Assembly: GCF_001039355.2 (NCBI RefSeq)
Contig: NW_019773903.1
Span: forward strand, 258,954 to 320,084
Origin: Lingula anatina
Taxonomy: Eukaryota > Brachiopoda > Lingulata > Lingulida > Lingulidae
Direction of reading: 5' to 3'
DNA: 61,131 nt
The notes under the pieces: generated by a model
The model's input: only the letters and a program-made list of their open reading frames with translations
Told to the model about the DNA's origin: nothing
Database searches by the model: none
Part shown: piece after piece, positions 33,416 to 42,620 of the stretch
Layout: the number at the start of each line of letters is the position of its first letter
Position numbering within the stretch: position 1 is the stretch's first letter
Made by a program: the position numbers and the translations under genes

Positions 33416-34209
33416 AGTCGTGGTATGACTTAGAATAGCATTGCATTTTTCTTTTTTTTTTTTCCTTTTTTTGCTTCACTGGCGAATTCAGTTAGTGAAC
33501 TGATGTCACAATGACATCAAAGAGTTCAATAAAAGTTATTAAAATTCTAAAATTTACAGAAAAAATTATTGCATTGAGATTCAGTTTGAGTTAGAAAACA
33601 AGTCTAAAATAATTTTTATACAAGCTATACAGTCTCTGCATAATTTTCATTTCCCACATATTGGCATTTTCAATGTGGGGCATGAAGTAATATGATAGTC
33701 ACATATTCCGAATGTCAACGTTATGCATAGCAGATAATTTAAACTAATAATTATGCGCTTTTGGATCCCAATTGACAAATAATCCAAAATAGTAAACTGC
33801 CACTGCAAGTACAATGAAAGGAAAGCTGTGTTACTTAAAGTCTCGGTCACAACCGGCCGTACGGGCTCTTACGGGCTGTTTGCGTCCAAATTTTGCTGAG
33901 AATTTCACGTCCCACACAAGTCCGTCGTATAAAATTTCGAGTTCGGAGACAGCCCGTAAACACGTACAAAGATGTTGGACATGTCCAAAAGATTCTACGA
34001 AAACCCTGCGAACATCGAAGCCACAATGGTGATTTGCTCCCCTCGCACGGAGTTAGCAAGAGAGAGACGCGCGTTGTGCAAGACGCACGTCGTAACCAAT
34101 GAAGGAGCAAGTGCCCTTTGCGTGTTTGATAAAGTGCACGTCCTCACAACTAACGAACAAAGTCGAAAGCACACACATGGAATGCGTCGCACGTGCGTCA
34201 GCCCCACGC
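33416..34209. other. Unassigned intergenic stretch
   Basis: AT-rich to 33840, then a GC-richer segment (33840-34209) that resumes after the inserted element at 35081. TACGGGCTG near 33870 and CAGCCCGTA near 33950 are inverted. Short ORFs on both strands have no family resemblance. Confidence 0.4.
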
Positions 34210-35080
34210 CAGGGCCCGGTTTCATCAAGGTTGGATAGGCTATCCTATGGTTAACACTATCCAAGGTATAACTTTCTTATCCTCTGTATAGTTATCATCT
34301 GTATAAATTTGTGTTTCACAAAGGCTGGATAAACAGCATGATAGTAATCCAGTGGATAAAAATTTATCCAATACCATATTTAGAAAAAGACATTCCCATA
34401 ATGCAGTTGGTTGCTATAAACATTATAAAAGCCCTGATAGTTGCTAACAAAAAAGTGATCTATACCATATTTGGAAAATAAACTACCCATGATAAACAAT
34501 ATTCTAAGTATATTCCAAGATGGTACATTCACTAAAATAATGGGACTAATATCTGCTGCATATTTTAGTGTCAGAGTTACAAACACATCACATTGCATTA
34601 GTTGTGCCTCATGCAATGTTTACAATTTGCAGTTGAAGGGCAAGGTCGTGACATACTTTCTAACAAAATGGCTGACTTGGCAAGTTTGGCAGATTATGTC
34701 AATAGCGGTGTAGAGTTTTTTTTTCGTCGATTAAAAAGGTATGTTTTAGTAAAATAAAAGACAATTGGTCTCTCACGTAGATTGCATGGGTACTGTACGT
34801 TCGTAGCAGGCGCGATGTCAACTTTGATAAAGTCTGTTATGTAATCTATTGATTCAGTATCACTCAAATCATCAGAAGCAAACACGTCTTCTAAAATTCC
34901 CTTTCTAATTATTCTCCGCCTGTGAAATCTCACAGGATTTACTGCCAAACCAAGCAGGTTAGCCATTTTGATGATTTAACAGCATGATAGCAGATTTATC
35001 CCACCTATTTCGAGCGGGCAACTTTATCTTCTGGATAAGCTGATTTATCCCCTGGACAGCCTTGATGAAACCGGGCCCTG
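34210..35080. mobile_element. Second Harbinger-like non-autonomous DNA transposon
   Basis: The ends are perfect inverted repeats of 21 bp (AGGGCCCGGTTTCATCAAGG and complement), with further subterminal inverted 'GGATAAA/TTTATCC' blocks. A 90-codon minus-strand ORF (34966-34694: MANLLGLAVNPVRFHRRRII, then KGILEDVF) looks like the 5' exon of a Harbinger-type transposase; no DDE domain remains. The target duplication is unclear because the flanks read CCA and TGG. Confidence 0.8.
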
Positions 35081-35238
35081 GTGTATAAAGGGCGTGCTTA
35101 CGACGCACGCTCTTGTCTTTACAATGAACGTCGAGTGTGTAACGTGTACAGCAATTTTAAAAAATTTCAAATTTTTGCTCAATTTAGTTTCTAGTATGCC
35201 TCCAAAGGGCAAGAGAAGGAAGCTCTCATAATAGAAAC

Positions 35239-35712
35239 GAGGCAGCAAAGCTGTCAAATGTACATACAAAACAAAACAGAAAAAAAGATGCAAAATAGGT
35301 CATTTTGTCAATTTTGATGAAATAATAAATAATGCTTATAATAGCACAGTCAGTCAACACTGATTTTTAATCATGCACAACAGGTAACATGGTCAATAAC
35401 AGGAGCAGATCCAGATATATTTTCTGACATTATTCCAATTATTTAATCTATCCTCCATTTTGATGGTCTCCTGACAGAAACAAATAGATACCCATCAATA
35501 TAAACTTTAAAATCTGACTGTCTTCCAGGAGACCCAGTAGATGGTCTCAATCAACCCCTTCAATAAGATAACAGTTTCATGACCATGAGAGTTAAAATTC
35601 ACATGACGAAAGTCCCAATATATGAAAAATGATGACAGTGCATAAAATAATATTACATAGTGTTTAAAGACATTTATTTCAATACAACTGCTTATGTGGA
35701 AAAACAAAACAA

Positions 35713-35776
<64 letters not shown>

Positions 35777-36900
35777 CCTCAGGTGGATGGGAGTTAAAAG
35801 TCACATCTTATAAATGCCAGTGTTGGAGAAAAAAAAACAAAAAATATAATTCCAATGAAGCTGCTATTCACTGCTTCCTTATTTTGGACATTGTGTTATC
35901 TAGCAAAGAGCTTAACCTTTGGATGTTTACAGGGAAATATCAAAAAGTGTGCTTTATTAAATATCATTTAATGGTCAATTAATTAGGCAAACGAATTTAT
36001 AGCACTGAACTTAGCCCAGAGAATACCCAAGGGGAATTTACAGACTGAACACACACATTTGTCTATCAAAGGTCTTCAGGCCCATAAGTCACACCTAAAG
36101 AAAAGCAGAAAACAATAATGCCCAAAAACAGGAGCCAATTCTGATGCAACAATATATTATGTTTAACTGCACAGTCAACATCAAGTTTTAATTATGCAAC
36201 ACAGGGTTGACTGATGAAAGTAAAAACATAAGGCTTAATTAGAAAGTGCCAAAATGAGAAAATAAAAATTTTACAAACAATGCATAAATTTAATAAAAAT
36301 GATAATCCAGTAGAGCTGGTTTTCTAATATGAGCTGTATGTTAATCCTAAGAATCATTTTTGTAAGACTAGTTAAAAATAGAAAATAACACTTTACATAA
36401 TATTATGGTGGCAGAGCACAAAGTAGGATTTTTTGTCAATTTTGACACAATATTACATAATGCTTAACTGTATAAATACTACCAATTTTAAAATATCTAC
36501 TATTAAATACATGGACATTAAGAAAATTTGCTCACCACTGGGCTTCATGCCCAAGGGGGCTATAAGTTCCACATTGAAAATTGCAACACGTTAAAGATAA
36601 AAATGTTCACAAACGAACTGTATTACACCCAAACAATTAACTAATGAGACAATTGTTCAACTAAAGTTGAATTTCAGTCCTTTGTTTCTTTCCTGTAAGT
36701 GTGAGAAGAGCAAGTGACATGGTTTTCCTTTCACCCCCACTACGGAAGCAATGCTCAGAATAGGGTTTTGTTCAATTTTGATGTAATATTACACAATGCT
36801 TAACACCATAATAACCATATCTTTAATAATAAAATAAAACTATCATGTATATTTAGAAAATGTGACTAGCCCATAGAGTTCAGAGTCATACTTTGGAAAC
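35239..36900. repeat. Dispersed repeat R1, long and partly duplicated copy
   Basis: It starts GAGGCAGCAAAGCTGTCAAA at 35239. The first module is repeated near 36100-36360 and the second module lies at 36410-36900. An (AT)n microsatellite occupies 35717-35775. Non-coding. Confidence 0.75.
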
Positions 36901-37147
36901 ACTAAAATGTAAACAAGAGAAAACTGTATTTGAAAGAGTTTATTTCCATTTTCAACATCTTTTTTTTACATAAAACAAAATAATCAATTTAATATCATTT
37001 TTATATGATCAATCAAAAAGTATGTTGTCAAAGCAAAAATATCAACAGAACAATTTTAAATATCCAACTTGCTCCATTCTGAGATTCTGAATTCAGGGCA
37101 GAATTCACCAAATCAGCCAATCAGGGCCTGTTATAGACGAATATAGT

Positions 37148-37423
37148 TCAGTGAGAAAAAATGAGTGCTTTTTTCCATTTTTTTCCTGGCATTTCTTGTG
37201 TGTTGCTAGGGTTAATTTTGGTATCAACTAGCAGAGTAGGGTGTAAACTACTGCCAGTATTTTTTTCAGGACCAGGCACAGGTGCGGTGCAGTCGTGAGA
37301 CCTCTGGCGGAAGGGTCTACTGACTGTGAGTGGTGCAGTGGTTTGTTTACAAACAGAGGGGTGCACATGTTCAAGTGATGCCGGTAAGAAATATTGTTGA
37401 ATGACAGTACATTTTTTTGCCAT
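37148..37423 (-). other. Open reading frame of 92 codons, doubtful
   Basis: Just downstream of the last CIBAR1 exon found. The translation is Pro/Ser/Thr-rich (SRPFRQRSHDCTAPVPGPEK) and could in principle be a disordered C-terminal tail, but I see no convincing acceptor and no similarity to the CIBAR1 tail. Not called as an exon. Confidence 0.2.
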
Positions 37424-37559
37424 TGGGAGTTATGTCAGTGTGTCTGCTGTCCATGGGGGTGGGAAATGTTTCACAGAACAATTTTATTCATGCAGTTTTG
37501 CAGGCATTTCTTAGTATGGTCGTCAATGGGAAATTATTTGGTGGTTTCTGCCCTGAANC

Positions 37560-37750
37560 TCAGCTAAACAACAGATAGTACAATGTTAATATGACAGGAA
37601 TGGGAAATGTCTTCCTCTGCTAAACAATATATAGTACAATGTTAATATGATAAGAATGGGAAATGTGTTCCTTTGCTAAACAACAGTCTTCAATGTAAAT
37701 ATGATAGGAATGGGAAATGTGTTCCTTTGTTAAACAACAGACAGTACACT
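37560..37750. repeat. ~61-bp tandem repeat, ~3 copies, beside a single N
   Basis: Unit with GCTAAACAACAGATAGTACA, ATGTTAATATGA and GGAATGGGAAATGTGTTCCT. A single N at 37558 marks a possible assembly join immediately before it. Confidence 0.85.
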
Positions 37751-37807
37751 TTAAACTATGAAAACATCCATTGTAATATAACACTTAATGTAATGCAACC
37801 AAACTAC

Positions 37808-37918
37808 CTTGATGTCTCCCAACTTTTTCTTCTCAAACTCATCCATCTGTTCCTCCAGTGCCCTGCTGGTCCTTGAGGCGTCTACGTGAGCCTTCTGGAG
37901 CTCTGTCTCTGCCTGGGA
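37808..37918 (-). CDS. CIBAR1: CIBAR1 exon, BAR helix (SQAETELQKAHVDASRTSRA)
   Basis: Acceptor tgtctcccag and donor GTAGTT on the minus strand; 37 codons, phase 0. Ends DEFEKKKLGDIK, where the next family exon should begin; that exon is not found within the window. Confidence 0.93.
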
Positions 37919-40900
37919 CTGGGAGACATGTTAAGGGCAAACAGCTACAGCCATGGCTTTTTAATGGGCATCTGTTATTTATATCAATATCAAAATGGAA
38001 AAGAAACCACTCAAAACTTGAGTAAATCCATACCATAAAATAAAATTCTAATTACAAAGTTATTGAGCACAAAGAAAATACTGTATTCATTAAACTTAAA
38101 ACAATAAGGACATACTGTATCCATTAAACTTAAAATAATAAGGACATACTGTATCCATTAAACTTAAAATAATAAGGACATACTGTATCCATTAAACTTA
38201 AAATAATAAGGACATACCGTATCCATTAAACTTAAAATAATAAGGACATACTGTATCCATTAAACTTAAAATAATAAGGACATACTGTATCCATTAAACT
38301 TAAAATAATAAGGACATACTGTATCCATTAAACTTAAAATAATAAGGACATACTGTATCCATTAAACTTAAAATAATAAGGACATACTGTATCCATTAAA
38401 CTTAAAATAATAAGGACATACTGTATCCATTAAACTTAAAATAATAAGGACATACTGTATCCATTAAACTTAAAATAATAAGGACATACTGTATCCATTA
38501 AACTTAAAATAATAAGGACATACTGTATCCATTAAACTTAAAATAATAAGGACATACTGTATCCATTAAACTTAAAATAATAAGGACATACTGTATCCAT
38601 TAAACTTAAAATAATAAGGACATACTGTATCCATTAAACTTTAAATAATAAGGACATACCGTATCCATTCATTTTTAAGCACATGAAGCTCATCTGTCAT
38701 AAAATGTAAAATGTATTATTTAATAAACTTAATGAAGAGAAGCAAAAGGGATACAATTTGCTGGCGATCACTGGGGTTTTTCTCCCTGATTTTATCATAC
38801 TGCTTCTGCTGTTTTTCTTCTTTGCCTCTAGCAGCAAAGGCTGCCTTCAGATCCTCCTGGAATACAACAAGTAGGAAAAGTTGTAAAAAGCTTAGTTACA
38901 TTGTTGTGGGCTCTCCAAAGTTTATCATCTGAAATGTCTTCTTCACTGAAAATAACTTGTCTCTTTTACGGTCTCTCAACTGACTGTGGGGGTAATTAAA
39001 TGAAATGCTGGTTCACATTTATTTTCCACTTGTTTGTGATTTCAAGAGACATAAAATGTACTTACTCTGGCATGCTTGTAGACATTCCCACATGTGGACA
39101 GTGGGGCTATCATCTTAGTTTTATGATACAACTTACTCTGGCATGTTTGCAGACATTCCCACATGTGGACAGTGGGGCTATCATCTTAGTTTTATGCTAG
39201 AACTTACTCTGGCATGTTTGCAGACATTCCCACATGTGGACAGTGGGACTATCATCTTAGTTTTATGATAGAACTTACTCTGGCATGTTTGCAGACATTC
39301 CCACATGTGGACAGTGGGGCTATCATCTTAGTTTTATGATAGAACTTACTCTGGCATGCTTGCAGGCATTCCCATATGTAGACAATGGGGCTATCACCTT
39401 GGCTTCCAGTCTCTGCACCTAGAAATTACAGAGATAGTATAAGTACTGGCATGTTAATTCCCACTAAGCAAACACAACATGCATACACTGCATGCTTTTT
39501 GTGCACCCAAGTGTCTTAGCAGGGACCATTCAGAATGAGAAGAGCTGAGTGCTAGCTAGGCCACGACCTAAATATGGTAGACCTACATGAAAAGAAGACC
39601 GTTTAATACTGTAATACTTTATCTGCTTCTCACACGTCTCCCCGTGCATCGTCCCTGCAGGGGGCACAGTAATTAAATCTCAGCTCAATTCAACCAGTCG
39701 AGGAACGACATGTGGGGAGCCATGTGAGAAGTGGAGAGACCATTACAGGATTTAGCAGTCTTCCTTTTATGAAGGTCTGCTATATTTAGGTCGTGGCCTA
39801 GCTAACACTCAGCTCTTCTCATTCTGAATGGTCCTTAAGACACTTGGGTGCACAAAAACAAACAAACCAAACAAAACAAAATGACCAGCGCATGTTAAGG
39901 AGGTTGATAGGTTATAAAGGCATATATTGAGTGAAATGTTCCTAATTGCTTATTTGTAAAATATTTATTTTAATACAAGTGCAATATATTTATATAACAC
40001 TTTAACAGCACAAACTCCATTGTCTGTTGTTTTACTCATCACCATACAAATATCTACTCAGAGGCTGATCAAGCATTAACTGTCAATTCTGTTGCTTTGT
40101 AAACTGGGGTGAGATAATGATTAGTGTCCAAAGTAACTTGGTAACCAAGAAATATATTACTTGTATCATAAACCTGGCAAAGTATGTTGGTATGTTATGT
40201 GATCAGTGATGTAACTGAGGAGTGGCTATTTTTAGTAGTGTTAGTCTTGAGCATAATTGTATTATCGGTGTTGATTGTATTTTGTTTTTTGCCCAGCACG
40301 TGTCATGTTAAACTTTGTTAGACAAGTCGTCAGATTCTCGCAACGAGTTTCACGTTGATGAAAGTTGATATAAGTTGTTTCCAGTTGAAAGTCGATGTAA
40401 GTTGATTTAAGTTGATGAAACTTGATGTAACTGATACAAGATGATACACAGTACCATTTGTTACCAGTTGATGTAACCAGTTGATGTTATATATCGTTGA
40501 CAGTTGAATAAAATTGATTGACACCCGCAACAAGTGAAATAGGCTTGGAATGGGGATGAAACAGGTTTTTACATCTGGCATGCCTTGGCATTAAATGGTG
40601 CTTGGGTGTTTCAGATAGTTTTGTATTGGACAGAAGAAAACAGGCCTGGTTATGGGAGTTTCAAACAATGGACTGAACAACAAACAAAAGGAGGATGTAC
40701 CTGCGCATTCCTGTAATCTTGCACTGCCGACAGGTATTCTGCAAACTGGGTCAGGCCTGTCTTGGATGTCCCATTTAAGGTGCTGTTGATAGCATAGTCC
40801 ATGACACTCTTACACACCTCATCACCTACCAAGATAGCATGCAACTTCAGCCATATATATATATATAATATTTGTCCTAGTAGATAGAGAGCATTTAAAC

Positions 40901-41270
40901 CCCTTTCTGTTCAATAAATAATTAAAAAACAAGAGTAAAACTATGAGAAGCTTCTATGCAGTTTACTTTTAACAATTAAGTAAAAAATAAAGATAAATCA
41001 GAACTAAAAAATTGTTTTAATGACATTATACACATGTTTTTATTAAAGATGATTACCAATGACAAAGATAATAAAAACTGTGCACCTTTGTTAGGTATAT
41101 CAGAAAAACACCAGTTACGACTGTAGCGCCCCTAGCGGATTGTGATCTACCTACCTTTGTCCCGGAGCTTGGCACATTTTCTTGCATAGGCGCCAAAATG
41201 GTAACATATTTCACCAAAATACTTCTCTACCTGCCCTATCCGGTCTTGAATGAACTTGGACTGGTTTTCA
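37808..41270 (-). CDS. CIBAR1: CIBAR1 / FAM92 BAR-domain protein, partial
   Basis: Exons in transcript order 41270-41155, 40825-40701, 39418-39350, 38856-38755, 37918-37808; all GT/AG and phases agree (1, 0, 0, 0, 0). The roughly 174 residues match the FAM92 BAR domain in order: SENQSKFIQDRIGQVEKYFG, FGAYARKCAKLRDK, LTQFAEYLSAVQDYRNAQ, VQRLEAKVIAPLSTYG, KNPSDRQQI, SQAETELQKAHVDASRTSRA, LEEQMDEFEKKKLGDIK. FAM92 proteins bind curved membranes and act with CBY1 at the ciliary base and in mitochondria. Missing: the short N-terminal exon (codon split before 41270) and everything after helix 3 starts (KIFSEFI-like exon and acidic tail), perhaps lost at the N at 37558. Confidence 0.93.
38079..38670. 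repeat. 34-bp satellite, ~17 copies, in CIBAR1 intron
   Basis: Unit AATAAGGACATACTGTATCC + ATTAAACTTAAAAT, nearly identical between copies, with rare variants (CATACCG). Recently amplified. Confidence 0.97.
38755..38856 (-). CDS. CIBAR1: CIBAR1 exon (EDLKAAFAARGKEEKQQ...)
   Basis: Acceptor gtattccag and donor GTATCC; 34 codons, phase 0. Encodes the charged BAR helix ending in the family hallmark KNPSDRQQI. Confidence 0.93.
39061..39345 (-). repeat. Four tandem decoy copies of a CIBAR1 exon-intron boundary (71 bp)
   Basis: On the minus strand each unit reads AAG/ATGATAGCCCC...AAACATGCCAGA followed by GTAAGTTCTA, a copy of the last ~51 bp of exon 39418-39350 plus the first ~20 bp of its intron. 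Donors correspond to CTTAC at 39061, 39132, 39203 and 39274; the genuine one is at 39345. The frame stays open (MIAPLSTCGNVCKHAR). Confidence 0.9.
39350..39418 (-). CDS. CIBAR1: CIBAR1 exon (VQRLEAKVIAPLSTYGNACK)
   Basis: Acceptor tttctag and donor GTAAGT; 23 codons, phase 0. Only this copy carries the VQRLEAK part and a real acceptor, so it is the genuine exon and the four downstream units are partial copies. Confidence 0.93.
39497..39854. mobile_element. Foldback/MITE element in CIBAR1 intron
   Basis: The arms are long inverted repeats: left GTGCACCCAAGTGTCTTAG, CCATTCAGAATGAGAAGAGC, GGCCACGACCTAAATAT; right is their complement in reverse order up to GACACTTGGGTGCAC. The centre continues the pairing (CTTCTCACACGTCTCCCC / GGGGAGCCATGTGAGAAG), so almost the whole element folds back. 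No ORF. Confidence 0.9.
40701..40825 (-). CDS. CIBAR1: CIBAR1 exon (GDEVCKSVMDYAINSTLNGT)
   Basis: Acceptor cttggtag and donor GTACAT. The first two bases complete the Gly codon; 41 further codons to FAEYLSAVQDYRNAQ; phase 0 end. Matches the BAR helix of the family. Confidence 0.93.
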
Positions 41271-41397
41271 CTAAAATATATTAAAAAAAAAACACATAGT
41301 TTAATATTGCACAGCATTTACTGTAGTTTTTGTACTTCAGTATAACAAATCTAGATTAGGTATATCACAATCTGCTAGGGGCGCTACAGTCGTAACT
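41113..41397. repeat. 34-bp inverted repeat pair flanking a CIBAR1 exon
   Basis: Left arm 41113-41146 (AGTTACGACTGTAGCGCCCC...) and right arm 41364-41397 are inverted copies with one mismatch in 34. The loop of 217 bp contains exon 41155-41270 and both its splice sites. Confidence 0.92.
41155..41270 (-). CDS. CIBAR1: CIBAR1 exon (ENQSKFIQDRIGQVEKYFGE)
   Basis: Acceptor atattttag and donor GTAGGT. One leading base belongs to a codon begun in an unlocated first exon. Bracketed by a 34-bp inverted repeat (41113-41146 and 41364-41397). Confidence 0.93.
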
Positions 41398-42569
41398 ATC
41401 TAGGGGCAGTGAAATGTAAAACTGAAATCGGCCTGCTGACAGTTCGCCTATGGAACCCCTTTTTCAAATCTCTCTTTTAGCGCCGCGTAAATAAAATAAT
41501 ACAAGCCATTAACTAAATAAGCTGTAAATCAAAGAGTAAAATCCGGTCACGTGATTTTCCCATGTTGCAGTCTTTGAGAAGTTTCGGTTTGGGTTGTTTG
41601 AAGTTTTGCCTCGACAAAATGCTCAAAAATGTCAGTTAAGTGCTGGTTTCAGCTTTTTGAAATTTATAGCCAATAAAGTTTATGAAATTTGCAATATTAT
41701 GTAGAAAAATCATGAAAATTAAACCATGCGAAGTATAGTTTATTTGATGCGCAATATTTATAGTACATGATCTGCACGGAAGCCATCCCAGCCATGTGCT
41801 TGTGCGGTCGCCAATTTGGGTTTGTTTCCGGGTCATTAGAATTTAGATTAACATACGGCCATAATTGCCCTACAGTAATTGGTCACAAGCAATTTGAGCT
41901 GCAGCTACAGCTGAGTGATCACCGCTGGTCAGTAGTGACAGGTTTTAAGCTGAAGAGTGTGGACACTTTTGGTGAATTTTTGCAGTTAAAAAACTTCAAT
42001 ATCTTTGTTGCTTGTAAGAATATTTAAAAAATTCCAAATGATTCCATTTTTCTGATATATACCTATCTAGATTAAATTTGACACGTGCAATTAGAAAAAA
42101 CCTGCTGCCTTATATTATAACCTATTTGAATAATTCACTTCAATTACCTTGTTTTAATTTCAGTTGCATTCCTAGTAGTCATGTTTTGTCTTCAGTTCAG
42201 ATATTTTGACGTCTTTTCATCATCAGATGAAAAAATAGCGTATTATTTTCAAATCAAATTCTGGTCTCTATTCGCTAAAGAGCTCTACATCATGGTTAGT
42301 TCCCTGGACCGAAGTGGTATTAAATGTGTTTTATTTTCACCAATATTCATTCATAATACTTGTAAAAGCCATTTAATTTATGTTCATTTTGAGTATATAA
42401 TATGAGTATATATAAATGAGTATAAGATGCTTAAATCCCTACAGGGTCAAAATCGCAATGATTTTAGTGAATAACTTTGTCATTGATATTGGAACTAAGC
42501 AGATAAACTATTGACCTATTTATTGATGGTATTTAGGTCACAGTTGAGAGGCATACATTTGGCTGCAGA

Positions 42570-42620
42570 ATGGCTTCGATCGAGGTTTTGGTTACGCTGT
42601 TGGTCGTGTCCTTTTTACAC
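42570..42620 (+). CDS. Cyclophilin exon 1, signal peptide
   Basis: ATG at 42570, [17 protein letters not shown], donor GTAAGT at 42621, phase 0. The preceding in-frame sequence has no better start, and the hydrophobic core fits a signal peptide for the following [10 protein letters not shown] mature start. Confidence 0.85.

Noticed and set aside
35717-35775. TATA-like promoter
   Set aside because: A pure (AT)n microsatellite inside repeat R1 with no gene next to it.
41767-42027. 86-codon plus-strand ORF upstream of cyclophilin
   Set aside because: No splice sites that join it to either neighbour, no domain, and no continuation; left unannotated.
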